A stretch of DNA of 64,000 bases, taken from Paramecium pentaurelia (lineage: Eukaryota > Ciliophora > Oligohymenophorea > Peniculida > Parameciidae). The DNA is taken from contig CAJJDO010000141.1 in assembly GCA_905183005.1 (NCBI GenBank), positions 63,910-127,909 on the forward strand, in the 5' to 3' direction. Of this stretch, positions 52,639-64,000 are shown piece by piece. Numbering within the stretch: position 1 is the stretch's first letter; each line of letters begins with the position of its first letter. Made by a program: the position numbers and the translations under genes. The notes under the pieces were generated by a model. The model saw only the letters and a list, made by a program, of their open reading frames with translations. It was not told where the DNA came from and did no database searches.

Positions 52639-53429
52639 TCACAAAATAAAAGGGATTATAGCTTTTCTTTTTTTAGGATAATTATCAAATTTGTTCTTAT
52701 ACCATTTATGTGTTGAAATAGCTCTAGCTGAAAGAATAGATAAAGTTGAAAAGAAAAATAGGAATCCACTCCATTATCCACTCACTAAAAAGTACCCAAA
52801 CCTTTTTATTTTTTAATTATTCTTACCATTCAATTATTTCCCCTAAGTAATGCCCAGATGATACTAACTCAAATAAATTGCCATGTGGTATCTTGTATTC
52901 ATTTGAGTTTTCTTTCTTCAAACTTCTCAATATATTATCACATTTGATATTAGATGTCATTCCATAAATGAATATTAAGATTCCAACAAGAATTCTTAAA
53001 TAGTCATTGAATTGGAATTGAAGATCTCGATTTAAATGAGTTGATATTTAGATATAGCCATTACATGTTGTAAATAAGATGGCACTTGCTACAACTTCAA
53101 TAGGGATGGGTCTTGCAAGTGGAGATAGTCTTAATTCATAGATAAATTAGTGATTACCTTAAAGGATAAATGATCACTCTGTTGAAGTAATGTGTAACAA
53201 ATAATAGAATTGGTAATCTATTTATATCAAACCTTATGTCTGAGAGAAAATACACAAACCAAATTAGATTAGGACATTCATAGAGGATCCACCCTATTTT
53301 TGGTGGTAAGGTCAACTTCATATAATGAGATAAATGCTTGCCATAGCCTATTTTAAGAAGATCAGCAGTCCATGCTGCCAAACTAAATCCTAAAATAATG
53401 ATGATGGATATGAATTAAAAATCAAACAT
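52639..53429 (-). CDS. Steroid 5-alpha-reductase family protein (DET2/SRD5A-like)
   Basis: Introns at 53130-53157 and one of 25 nt near 52800 leave exactly 246 codons (245 aa; family usually 250-270). It starts with hydrophobic helices (FISIIIILGFSLAAWTADL). The C-terminal half has the family signature: KIPHGNLFELVSSGHYLGE for the NADPH/substrate-binding region, then IIEWFGYFLVSGQWSGF, a THKWYKNKF motif and the end PKKRKAIIPFIL. These ER membrane enzymes reduce a 4,5-double bond of 3-oxo-steroids with NADPH. The in vivo substrate in a ciliate may be a sterol or polyprenol-like lipid. Confidence 0.88.
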
Positions 53430-53623
53430 AATTAAATAATATTATTATTTCTTTGGGAATATCTGATTTGAACAACTCATAATAAATAATTATTAAATAA
53501 TTATTAATTAATTTATTACAATTAACTCTATTGTAAAGGGCTACTACTCTCATAGTTTTTTATTCAATTATATATAATATTTATATATATAAAATTTTAT
53601 TAATAAAGTTAATTAACGTTGAA

Positions 53624-54723
53624 ATGAATACTGTTTAATTAATACAACCATGGAGGTAAGTATCACCTCAAGCGATAGAAGCCTTAAAATCTTTAGAGTA
53701 ATTATAAACTATTTCAAATGCAAAAATAGTTAAAAGAATTACTACAACATCTCCAATCAAATAATTTTTCTTGAATGGAAGATAACTTACAGTCTTTGGA
53801 AATAACAGTCAAACTAAGATCATTTAATAACCCTCTTCTTATCAACCAGTTCATTAAACTGATAGAGTATAACCATAACATAATAGAAATATTTCATTTG
53901 AAATGCTAAATTTTAAATAATAAGTGTAGGATAATATATTGCTTTAAACTGTTATTTCAAAATATGAGTCTTCTCCTAAAATGAGTACTCCTGTAAAGAA
54001 TTCTGGTACATAAACTCCTACTATGTTTACTCGTAATTCATGTGATAATATCAATATACCTAAGGAATAGAATAAAGTAATAGAATCTAGAGAAAGTAAG
54101 TCTCCTTAAGTAAATTTGATCTAAAAAAAGAAATTAATTTTAAATCAAATTTTATAACTTGACAATGAAATAAAATTAATGTAAGATGAAGAAGCAAAAA
54201 GAAGATTAGATCCATTAAGATAAAAAACATCAAATTAAACATCAATAGCTCCAGTATCAATAAGAGAATCCTTAGAGAAATAAGCAAGTACTAGTACATT
54301 TATGTAAAAATTGAATGAATGGATGAAGAAAAAGAAAAATGTTCAATTAGATGAAAAATAAGATGAATAATTCAGTTCAATATAAAATTCTGTTTTAAGG
54401 GATGTATGATTATGCATAATACTTAGTGTACTTTTAAGGGAAATTTAACATCTAAAGAATAACATTATGAATCATTTTATGATCGTAATATGAAATGGTA
54501 AAGGAGAGTAAATATGAAGAAATAAAAGATGAAAACTTAAAAATCTATGATATAATTGAAAAAAGAATCAAAATCACCAAATTAAAAGGTTTCTAGACCA
54601 AATTCATCAGAATTAAATTGTTGGATAAGAGGAAAAGAATTAAAAAGTTCTTAATCTCCTTAAAAACAAAAATCAAAATAAAATAAGATATAATAATAAT
54701 TGGCAAATAAATTACGTTTATGA
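53624..54723 (+). CDS. Basic Ser/Lys/Gln-rich protein of 358 aa, unknown
   Basis: ATG 53624, intron at 54404-54426, TGA 54721: 359 codons. Largely disordered, with basic and Ser/Pro patches (KYESSPKMSTPVKNSGTQ, KKESKSPNQKVSRPNSS) and one short helical stretch near residue 190 (LQLDNEIKLMQDEEAKRR). No domain recognised. It lies divergent from the reductase gene with a 194-bp spacer. Confidence 0.65.
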
Positions 54724-54940
54724 ATACTATATTTTTTATATATGTTTTTTTTTTAATTGTTAAATATTAATGATTATATCATTTATATTATATAATATTT
54801 AACTATTAAATATATATTATTACTAATATCTATATTAGATTAATTAAATGAGTTCAAATATAAATGTGAGATAGAAGTATTGATCAATTAGATTAATGAT
54901 TTCCTCTTTTTGATTATATAAATAATAATAATTTTAATTA

Positions 54941-55662
54941 ATGATAGTATTTTGTGCTAATTCATTGCCTTAAGTTATTGCAAATTAGGGTCTACGATAA
55001 TTTTAAGTAATTATATAAAATTTGAAACCATAACTCATTCTTAATTAGTGTGGAGGAGATATTGAAACAAGATCATAATATTTTACAAAATATTTAAGTA
55101 AATTTAATGAACCATTTCATTTAATTGGTTATGGTATTGCTGGATTGGATTTAAGATATGCTTTAAGTTAAAATAATAATATTAGAGTAAAATCTTTGAT
55201 TACTATTGGCACACCACATAGAGGATCAATTTTAAGTGATTTATATAGAAGAAAAAGAATTGAAGATGATGTCATTGATCCTATTTGTAGAGTATTAGGA
55301 ATTAGATAAAATTACTTTGAAGAAATTAATAGTGAAAACATAAGGGATTTCAATTTGGTAGCCACAAATAAAGAAAATATTAAGGTAAATAAAATTAGAA
55401 TATATAGTATTTTAGTTTGAATGCAGAAACTGAAGTTGGTTAAATGTCACAAATTTATCAAGCTAGTGGTACTATTATCGAAAGTGAAAAAGAATATCCA
55501 GTAGAAAGTGGATCTGATGGTGTTTTTGCTCATAATGAAACTAAATGGGGATAACATGTTGCTACATTGGATTGTGATCATGGGGCAATGATTGGAATAC
55601 CAAATTAGAGAAATGGTGAATAGACTGTGGATATAATTTAATAATTGATCTAAGATTTATGA
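54941..55662 (+). CDS. Lipase-like alpha/beta hydrolase, nucleophile serine replaced
   Basis: A 23-nt intron near 55385 leaves 233 codons. The chain follows the triacylglycerol-lipase pattern: FHLIGYGIAGLDLRYAL at the nucleophile elbow, SLITIGTPHRGS just after it, the acid in VESGSDGVFAHN and the histidine in DCDHGAMIGI. The elbow should read G-H-S-x-G-G, but here it is G-Y-G-I-A-G, so the catalytic Ser is Gly while the Asp and His remain. The N-terminal strand with the oxyanion hole is short (MIVFCANSLPQV), and an upstream exon could be missing. Probably an inactive pseudo-lipase used for binding; a sequence error is less likely as neighbouring elbow residues also differ. Confidence 0.7.
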
Positions 55663-55690
55663 TCAAATAATAAAATATATTAATAATTTA

Positions 55691-57437
55691 TCATTATATC
55701 TTTATTTGATCTTAATTATTTTGATCAAACTTTTTCATTTATTCATCAAAATCAATTTCATAATCTAATACATAATGTTAAATTTCACTAACAAATAATT
55801 AATATTTCTTATCCTTTATAGATCTACCTAATTATATATTTTAACGATAAAATTCAAGTATCATATGATAATAGATTTAGAGGATATCAAAAATTTTTAT
55901 AAAAATTCTAAATATTTACATAGGACTTGCCTTAAATATTTATATAATATACCGTTTAAATTGAAGTTGATAAAGTTAATTTTCTGGCTTCATCAACATG
56001 AATATTTATTGCTGTTGGTTCTTTGATGAGCATATTAGCTAAATAAATGATATCATCTGCTGTATCTATAGAAAATTGAACTTCAGAAATTTGTGTTTTT
56101 ATGATTATATTAGATGGATTCTTAATGATTACATAATTTATAATTAAATTTTCTGAAGGCATAAATTAATTTTAAACATCTCCTATTATTTTATTAGTTT
56201 TATTTATTAAAGAAGACCATGCAATTGATGTTGTTTAAGTTTATTCTACTTGACTAGTATGTATATCTATTTTATGTTGATTAAGAGTAACTTTAGAATA
56301 TGGTGCCATATCTATTTTATTTTCATCTAAGTTTTTAGATTTTATGTATTAATTCATAATAGACATAAATTATCCATATATCTCATAACTTTAAGACTTA
56401 AATTCTTTTGGTAATCCTTAAAAAAACTTGATGAAATTAGTGAATTGTTCATTTAAAATAGTGTTATTAGATACATTCTAAGTGATTAATTTTGCATCAT
56501 TTTAACAACATTCTTCAAATAGATTTTAAAGTTCTTAATTATTTTCTAATTAATATAGTAACATAGTTTATTTAAATCTAGTTCTAGGTATTTTGTTTTT
56601 AAATATTTCATCTTTATATAGATAATCAGCTCCTTTATAATACTCTTCAAATTTAAATAGAGAGTTCCAATTATCAATACTAAGTTATTTGATAAAATAT
56701 CGTTTAAAGAAATATAAATCTTCATCTGTTTCTTTTAATTAAGTTGAAAATTGTAAATAAAATTATTGTAAGAAATAATATGTCTTAAATTAAATTATAT
56801 ATTTACTGCATTTTGATAATGTTGGCGTCTAAATTCTAAAAATTTTTCATGCAAATTGTTTTCTTTAAATTATGATAAATATTTTGTAATTAATGTGAAG
56901 GTAGGTAATAATAAAAATTATTCTTATTCTTTATAATAATAAAGGCAATCTTCTATGGGATCAATAAAGAATCTAATATAAAATTTAGTATAATTACCCA
57001 AAATTAGCAGACCAATAGAATATTTCTATTAAATTAAATAACACACTTTTTAATATAGGAATATCCAAATTGTTCATCTCTTTTTCAGATAATGCTAAAG
57101 GAAATGCCCATCTAAATCCCTCATCAATCCTTGATTTTTAATCAATATAAGGTATATCTAATTACTCTCCATCTAATCCTTCGTAATAGTATTATATGTC
57201 TAGAAATTACTTATTTGGCTTAACTTTTTGTATTTTTGCTACTGTAATATAATTTGAAAATGGAAATCTAATTATAAATGATTTATACTTATTATGAATT
57301 TAATCTTAAAACTTTTAGTATTATTCAAAAAAGTATTTGAAATTATTCTTGCAATCTTCAGAATCAATATTTACAATCGAATGATCGATTTGAAAGGATT
57401 AAGTATTTTAATTGTATGTAATAATTTATTATTTCAT
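55691..57437 (-). CDS. Protein of 558 aa, unknown; overlaps upstream gene by 4 nt
   Basis: Introns of 25, 23 and 22 nt leave exactly 559 codons from ATG 57437. The N-terminal ~130 residues look like a beta-rich domain (IIRFPFSNYITVAKIQKVK, YYYEGLDGEQLDIPYID), perhaps C2-like but without a clear signature. The middle is helical (NLIEIFYWSANFGFFIDP, YYYKEQEQFLLLPTF). The C-terminus has an amphipathic strand region (QISEVQFSIDTADDIIYLA). Its start codon overlaps the stop of the 57434-58934 gene as ATGA on the same strand. The two may be one protein joined by a frameshift or missed splice. Confidence 0.6.
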
Positions 57438-58934
57438 TTAATATTTATAATATTCATGATTTATTTAGAAATACGTTCTCTTGGATATTTTGATAGTAAT
57501 TTAGGGAATGTTCCCCCAATTGAATGAAAAGAACGAGGCAATTTACTAATACTATTAGCTAAAGCATTAGGTTGTATTTAAGGTAATTCAAATGTAATAG
57601 ATTATGTAGGTTTAGTAATTTCGAATGTTTATTTTTATCCATATAAAGGATGTTCTTTTAATATATTTATATCATCTGATTAAATAATTAATCCATCTAA
57701 TTAATTTTCACTAAGGATTGAAATGGATCCATTCAATTTTTATAAAATATTAGATGTAATTGATTAATTTATTGTAGTTTTAGGTTATCTTAAACTGAGT
57801 AAACTATCATTATTATAAATTTAAGGTTGATCATCTTAAAATGGCCTACTAGTTTTACTTTGTTATATTTATGGTTATGAAATAGAATATTGTAAAGATT
57901 TATTTTAAAAAGAGTTGTTGGATTATTATTATTAGGTATTTGTTATGGTTTGATATTCTAATTTTGTCATATGTATATTTTAATTTAAAAGTGTATTATG
58001 TAATCCATTATTATCTTTGATATCCATTAATGGTAAATGTCTTTCTTTTTTTTTCTCATTTTTGCCATCATAAAATGATACTCCCTCTTCCATAACAATT
58101 ATATCAATTTAAGGTACATAAGTCTTGGTTACAAATTGATTAATAGAATTTAAATAACCACTCTATTTTTTACCTGAAGTTATTAATTCAGATTATTGTT
58201 TATGATTAGGAATGAGATCTCTAATTTCTATATGATTTCTTTTTTCTTATATTTTATAATGAGACTTTGGATATTTATCAATATCAGGTGGTTTTTAGAC
58301 AATTACTTTACCCTCAAAGTCATATGTATATTTAGCTGAGTATAAAAATAGTATTTGTACATTTAGAGTCAACATTCAATCTCTTAAGTTATCTTGCTTA
58401 CTCTTGTACTTCTTAGTTTTTTATCTTCTCATTTTATAACTTTTACTATTGTATTTGTATCTATCTAAATTTAGCTTATCTCATGCTTTCAATATTTGGA
58501 TCAAATTCAATATCATCATCTATTTCTCCCATCTTTATTATTTAACATTAGTAGTTTTCACTATTTCTTTAAGTTTATCCCATAGATATTTTAGTTAATT
58601 TCTTTGTTTCACTTCTTCGAATTGGAGAGTGTTCTTATGATTTTACTACTGAAATTTATCCTTAACATCTTCTCCAGTGATCAATATTCACTGGATTTGG
58701 TTCATCATCTTCTAAAATAAAGTCATCAAAATCATCATTTGATATATAATGTTTTATTGTTAACCAATATACTTATTCTTAAAACCATTAATATCCAATA
58801 TAAGGCATTTTAGTTTAAATATAGTTTTCTGCCACAATATCACTTCCCATTTGAATTATTAATTTAATTGAATCTTTTACAATTATATGGGATTCATTGA
58901 TTTATTATAATAATTATTCTGTAAGCTTTTCCAT
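57434..58934 (-). CDS. Ser/Gln-rich protein of 491 aa, unknown
   Basis: One 25-nt intron (GTACAAATACTATTTTTATACTCAG) leaves exactly 492 codons from ATG 58934 to TGA 57434. The first ~100 residues are globular and acidic (MGSDIVAENYIQTKMPYIG, DDDFDDFILEDDEP), then a short coiled coil and a long low-complexity Ser/Asn/Gln region with motifs such as FEGKVIVQKPPDIDKYPKS. No domain recognised. The stop overlaps the next gene's ATG. Confidence 0.6.
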
Positions 58935-59021
58935 ATTTATTAAGTGAGAATGTTATATATAAAAACAAATAAGTTTGTATTTAATTTATGTTATAATTAT
59001 TTATTTTTAATTATTGATATT

Positions 59022-61475
59022 ATGGATTAACATCCAAAGCCAATCTAACCAGAAGAGTTTAAATAAAAAATAAAAGATATATTAATAAATTGCAGACAAA
59101 CTAGAAATTTTGATATCAATATATTTGTTAAATTTGCTTCGTAAAATTTATATATTTATAATTTTATTTAGTTAAACTAGAAAATAGATAAACAATACTC
59201 CAAATGCATAATAAATATGTAAATTAATAATAATAGAATCGTAAAAATGCTTATTGGAAATCTATGCATAACAATTTAAGGAATAACTTAATTTAGATTA
59301 ATTTTTTACGATTTTTATTGAATATGAAAAAGCTGCAAAACATTTGAATCTTGCCTGTTATCATGTGGTAATTAAATTCTTTTTTATTAATTAGTGCTAA
59401 AATTTAAGTTATAAAGCAACCTTTTAATTTTGGAAGATTGCAGTATGCAAAATAATTAAAGATAACAGTTAATATATTTAATAGAGTATTTTTAAATAAT
59501 TGGAGAGTCTTTTAGAATCAATTTATAAGAAATATGAATAGGAATTTGTTCATAAAAAATAAGAAAGTGAAAAATTTAATAAGAAATTAGATGGACTTAA
59601 TTCTATCATGAAATTTTAAACTTATAATTAAATTTTATTAGAATTATCAAAGAATGAAGTATTAATTCAAAGAAACATTGATATTTGTGATGATTTTTGT
59701 TAGATGGTATTTAAATTTATGGATGGTGAATATTAATAAAAATATATGAGATGGCATTAAGTTTATTCAGTTAAAGATTATTTAATATAAGTTGAAAGAG
59801 AATTAGAACTTAATGAGTAATTATTTTCTGCCTTAAAAACATATTATAAATTTAAAGATCATTATACTAAAATTTAAAGAATTGTATATGAGACTTTATT
59901 ACTTTCATATAAGAGAGTAGTATTAAAAGATGAAAGAGGATTTTTAGGATTATTAAAAGAATTTCTCTAAAGTTAAGAATAAGAGGAAAAAGAAATTGCT
60001 AGAGAGGAAATTATTTTAATTTTGAGAGTGTATTCAAAATTTTAAGATAAAGATATATATTTTAATGATTTTAAATAAAACTTTTAAATTTTTGTAAGAA
60101 AAGCAATAGAAGAATAATATAAAGAATAAACCTTACATCATGAATTAGAGAAATAAAAATAGAAATATAAATCATTAGTTAAAATTTTATGTGATATATA
60201 TGATAAATTTAATAATCTTATTATATTGTGTTTTAGAGAAAGTAATAATTATAATGGAAGATATGATCTTGAAATGATAGTTAAATCAGAACTCAATTTA
60301 TTTTTCATAAATTTAGAATAAGTAATTAATAATTATTATAAAGAGTATTCATTTAACATAATAATTATGCGATTATGTACATGATTTAATTATGTAAATG
60401 TCTAAAACTGATGATCAATAATAAAGAAAAGAAAATTATGATGAAATTTTAAAAGTATAAGAATGTTTATTACCTTTTGTAAAAGATTATGAATATTATT
60501 TAATAGTAAGTATTTCTAAATAATATAGATTAATTATTATCGTTTGGCTTCTAGATTACTTAGTTATTTAATATTCTTTGAAAAATCACATGTTAGAACA
60601 CATTTAGATAATGAAACCTAAATACTTGATTAAATGAAAAGTTTCTGTGGAGATAAAAAATTAAAAAAGTTTTATAAAATGATTTCTGAAATTTCTGATC
60701 TTGCATTAAATACACGTATACTTGCATTTGATGATGGAACATCTTCAGAAATTATATAAATAAATAAAAAAAAATGGCCAATTCTTTATGATAATGATAG
60801 AAATGTTTTTGAATAGATTTAAAATCATAAAGATTAATTTTATAAAACACATAATTTACAATATAATGTTGTATTTAGTGATACCATATCATATGTTGAA
60901 GTTTATTGGGCAGAAGTAAATAAAACTCTTATGATAAATTGTGTTTAAGCAGCAATATTATTTTTGTATGATAAAAATGAAGATCCAAAATCTTTAAATG
61001 AAATTATTTAATCAACTAAATTATAAAAAGATTAAGTTCTATTTTAATTAGATAGAATGGTATATATTGTCTATATATAAAAGGTTAAATTAAAAATATT
61101 ATGGGCTGATGAAGACAGTTATTATTTAAATAATTCATAAATTAAATTAGAAATAGAAAATCATTGGATTGTTATGGAACATAATATTTATGAAAATGAA
61201 CGATTTATAAATGAATGTATATATTATATCTAATCTTAGTTAAACCTATTAATGATAAATCATAAGATTTTAAGTATTAATTAGATGCTTTTATTATGAA
61301 AATCTTAAAATTAGAAAAAAGAATATTACATAAATTATTATTAGAAAAAGTTACCTAACATTTTTATCCAATCTTAGTATCTAATGAACAACTCAAACTA
61401 TCCATTGAATTCTTATCCAAATATTAATACATCAGTAGAGATCCAGAAAATTAATAAGCATATCTATATTAATGA
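59022..61475 (+). CDS. Cullin (ubiquitin-ligase scaffold), 767 aa
   Basis: Six introns (31, 27, 22, 23, 24 and 23 nt) leave exactly 768 codons, the normal cullin length. The N-terminal helical repeats include FWKIAVCKIIKDNSQYIQQ, the stretch before the homology domain FYKMISEISDLALNTRIL, then the cullin-homology block KKWPILYDNDRNVFEQI, YKTHNLQYNVVFSDT and CVQAAILFLYDKNEDPKS, and finally the winged-helix tail DAFIMKILKLEKRILHK ... YISRDPENQQAYLYQ. The IMK lysine matches the neddylation site and RDPEN matches the conserved cullin ending. Cullins bridge a RING protein and substrate adaptors. It is divergent, and which cullin type it is cannot be told by eye. Confidence 0.88.
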
Positions 61476-62411
61476 ATTTTGTGTTTTTAAGTAACAAAAA
61501 ATGTTATATATCTAAATTTATTCTAATTATAAATATATTATCTATAACAATGATGATTATTTATTAGTTATAAAAAATTCTATAAATCATACAATAGAAT
61601 TACTTAATAGAATTCTAAATTCTCATCTTTTTACATTTAATATGTATTTAAATGTATAATACTTACAAAATAATTAAATGTTTTTCTTTACCATATATTT
61701 TAAAATCAAAAATTTGCAATCCCAACTCTTTTATAAAGATATTATTAATTTAATCTTTAAATTAAATAGAAGTTATATGGAATGTGATGTATTAGAAAGG
61801 GAGTTGCTAATCATTATATAATCAGTTTTATACTTATTTTCAAAATATTAGAAGAAAATTAATAAAGTTAAATGTAATATATTCTAAAATAATTTTGAAA
61901 TAAAGTTAACATTATATATTAGATATTTTCAAGTAATATTATTCTTTATTAATTAATTATTCTTATTATCCTACTACTTCTTTTAAATTTTTGCCTCTAT
62001 TATTCTCATTATTTTTTACCTTTAAAAGAATATGTAAAAATTTAGAGTATGTAATTTATACATTTAACCAAATATACAGTTCATCTATCAATATTCTTAT
62101 GTTTAAAGAGCAAATAGATTAATTATGAATCCTATTTGGTTATATACTATATATTTAAGAGTGTAAATTAATCATATTTAAATTTTAAGCTTGGATTAAG
62201 TATTATTAAGGACTCTGATCATTAAGGGTTATTAATTATAAATAGAATTGTAGTAATTCATTTGAATATTAGTTGTAATTTCTCTAATTCATCAGAATTC
62301 ATTGATTACGAATAAATATTATTTTATGAAATAAATCATATTATTACATACTATTAAATCTTATAAACTGGTTTAGATTTGTTTAAAGGTCATTCATTAT
62401 TATATTTTTTG
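61476..62411. other. Intergenic, AT-rich, nothing recognised
   Basis: About 930 bp without a convincing frame. The last 60-80 bp are open in the thioredoxin frame without an earlier in-frame ATG that I trust, so an N-terminal extension of that gene is possible. Confidence 0.5.
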
Positions 62412-62797
62412 ATGAATTGTGTTTAAATTAACAACAACTAAGAATGGCATGAACATGTGATGAGTAGTTAAAAACCAGTTGTTGTAAGTTTTTTTGCTGA
62501 ATGGTATGGATCTTGAAATTAATCAAAAATAGGTGTGCTCCATGCCATAAGTTAAATCCTCAATTAATACAAGAAGCTTAGAAGAACTGTGAAAAATGGT
62601 AACTTGCTTTTGTGAATGTTGACAATGAGGAACTTTACGATGTTGTACAATAAATAGCGGTATAGTTGAATATTGATTTATTTTAGAAGGCCTAAATTCC
62701 ATCTGTTCATTTACTAAATAGAGGAACTTCTATTGATTCTATGACTGGATATAGCGAAAGAAAAACCAAATCCTTCATAGATAGGGTTTGCAGTTGA
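62412..62797 (+). CDS. Thioredoxin
   Basis: ATG 62412, intron 62504-62532, TGA 62795: 119 codons (118 aa), classical thioredoxin size. Motifs: SSQKPVVVSFFAEWCAPCHK with the redox-active CAPC, strand AFVNVDNEELYDVVQQ, and the cis-proline in AQIPSVHLLNRG. The intron splits the Trp of the WCAPC motif. The start at 62412 is preferred to 62460 because the preceding NNQEWHEHV is needed for the fold's first helix. Thioredoxins reduce protein disulfides with thioredoxin reductase. CAPC in place of CGPC is a minor variant. Confidence 0.9.
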
Positions 62798-63145
62798 TTT
62801 TAACTACTTGTTTATACATGTTTTGTTATAAAATAAATAATAAAATGGAAGGACGGATTAGACCATTTAATTTTTAGAATAATACCTTTTCTTTTGGCAA
62901 CATAAAACTAATTTTAAAGTTCTAAATTTTGGGCTTATCGTAATAACATTGTTACTTGGCCTTTTTATTTTGTTCAGTAGTCTTTTCTTAAGATATTCTA
63001 ACAGAGCTTCTTTTATATTCAAACCATCTTGTAAGAATTGATGATACAGATGTTTGAACATTTAATATTCAAAATTATTGCAACTGATTTGAATTATATT
63101 GTCAATCAGTTTTTCATATTTATATCCATATTCAGATTCACCCAT
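62798..63145 (-). CDS. Predicted small protein, 3' end unresolved
   Basis: From ATG 63145 the frame reads MGESEYGYKYEKLIDNIIQ and IKEALLEYLKKRLLNKIK, a helical, charged protein. An optional 22-nt intron (GTAACAATGTTATTACGATAAG) switches to another open frame containing KRKGIILKIKWSN. In either reading no TGA appears before the frame enters the antisense of the thioredoxin gene, so the end given here is only the point where that gene begins. The function is unknown. Confidence 0.4.
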
Positions 63146-63675
63146 TTTATGAGGAATTAATAAAATAAGACTTGTATGATGTTTATAATGGTTTCTAGTA
63201 AACTATTTGATTATAAAATGATTTTCATATATTCAAGAAATCAATCGAGAAATAAAAATTATTATAATTTAGAATGATTCAAGTAAGTGATAATAAATGG
63301 AATACTTTTTAATAGACATCTTGATATATGATATTGGAATCTTATTTATATATAAAGATTTAGAAAATAAAATTTTGTATAATAATCTTATATAATAAAC
63401 CAATTTTTTATATAATTAAAATTATTTAGTCATGTTAATTCAAGAAACATAAAAAGTAAAGTATATCTCTATGTGATTCATATATTTTTATATGTAATTT
63501 AATTAATAAAATAGGAAATGACAAAAATAAATAAATAAATTATTTATGATATTATAATCAAGCTTTATTTTAGAATTAAACATTTATTTCATTCTTAAAA
63601 GCATTATTATTAAAATAATAATTATAATACTTAAAAAAATGTAAGAATTTTATAATAATCTTATTTATTAATATT
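63146..63675. other. Intergenic, nothing recognised
   Basis: Very AT-rich spacer between two minus-strand genes, with no frame or repeat that I can support. Confidence 0.5.
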
Positions 63676-64000
63676 TCATAATCCCTTAGCCCATCCTAAA
63701 CTTTACATAGCTTCTATTCTCAGATTTTCATTTTACATAGTAGTAAAATTGCTTTGTGAATGAATATGGTCATAAGCATAGGATGCTTTTAAAACAGTGT
63801 CAGCCATAACTTAATATGCTGAAGAGTAACCTGTTAATTAAACACTATTGAATTTATTAGACTATGTATTTATTATAAATAATACTAATTCTATTGGTAT
63901 TGATGCTTAACTTCTAGCTAAAGTCTTTTATAAAATTGGAGCATATTATTTAGCATAGAAATATCTTAATTTTGGATCTTAATGATGTTCCAATAAGGAA
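63676..64000 (-). CDS. C-terminal part of an unknown protein (start beyond the window)
   Basis: The minus strand is open from the window edge to TGA at 63676, giving the last ~108 residues (KLRYFYAKQYAPILQKTLA, then GYSSAYQVMADTVLKASYA, ending RIEAMQSLGWAKGL). It appears globular, mostly helical, without glutamine runs. I do not recognise the family. Confidence 0.6.

Overview
This window looks like gene-dense macronuclear DNA of a ciliate, most likely Paramecium. It is very AT-rich. Its genes read through only if TAA and TAG encode glutamine and TGA is the sole stop. They are cut by micro-introns of 22-38 nt, nearly all GTA...TAG. Gaps between genes are often under 100 bp. All protein readings below use that code and were done by eye. 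For most spliced models I checked that the total coding length is a multiple of three. I saw no tRNA, telomeric repeat, transposon or CRISPR.

Layout. 1-9851 (-) is the 5' part of a giant secreted cysteine-rich repeat protein. 9852-17455 holds two assembly faults: a single N at 11198 and at 15593, each flanked by a 1.28 kb perfect direct repeat. It also holds an odd 422-codon frame with nine in-frame TGAs, and a membrane protein that looks like an H+-pyrophosphatase without its catalytic residues. 17516-32403 is mostly minus-strand: a bZIP factor, a B-box protein, a small SANT/Myb protein, coiled-coil proteins, a possible structured RNA, and a PH-domain protein fused to a permuted papain-like domain. 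32422-40156 (+) has an Aurora-like kinase with a very long Gln-rich tail, an otubain-type deubiquitinase, a WD40 protein and a small lipidation-prone protein. 40979-50658 has a sperm-tail PG-rich (SHIPPO) repeat protein, a macro-WWE-PARP protein and a leucine-rich-repeat protein. 50658-53429 (-) has a MATE transporter, LSm8 and a steroid 5-alpha-reductase family member. 53624-64000 has a lipase-fold protein lacking its nucleophile serine, two minus-strand genes overlapping by 4 nt, a cullin, a thioredoxin and a partial gene at the edge.

There is no operon logic and neighbours need not work together. Ubiquitin and signalling themes recur (otubain, cullin, B-box, PARP, Aurora), as do ciliary or cytoskeletal ones (SHIPPO, LRR, coiled-coil). 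The observations most worth a second look are the TGA-riddled frame, the pseudo-pyrophosphatase, the Ser-less lipase, the LSm8 intron without AG, the ATGA overlap, the candidate pseudoknotted RNA and the two scaffold artefacts.
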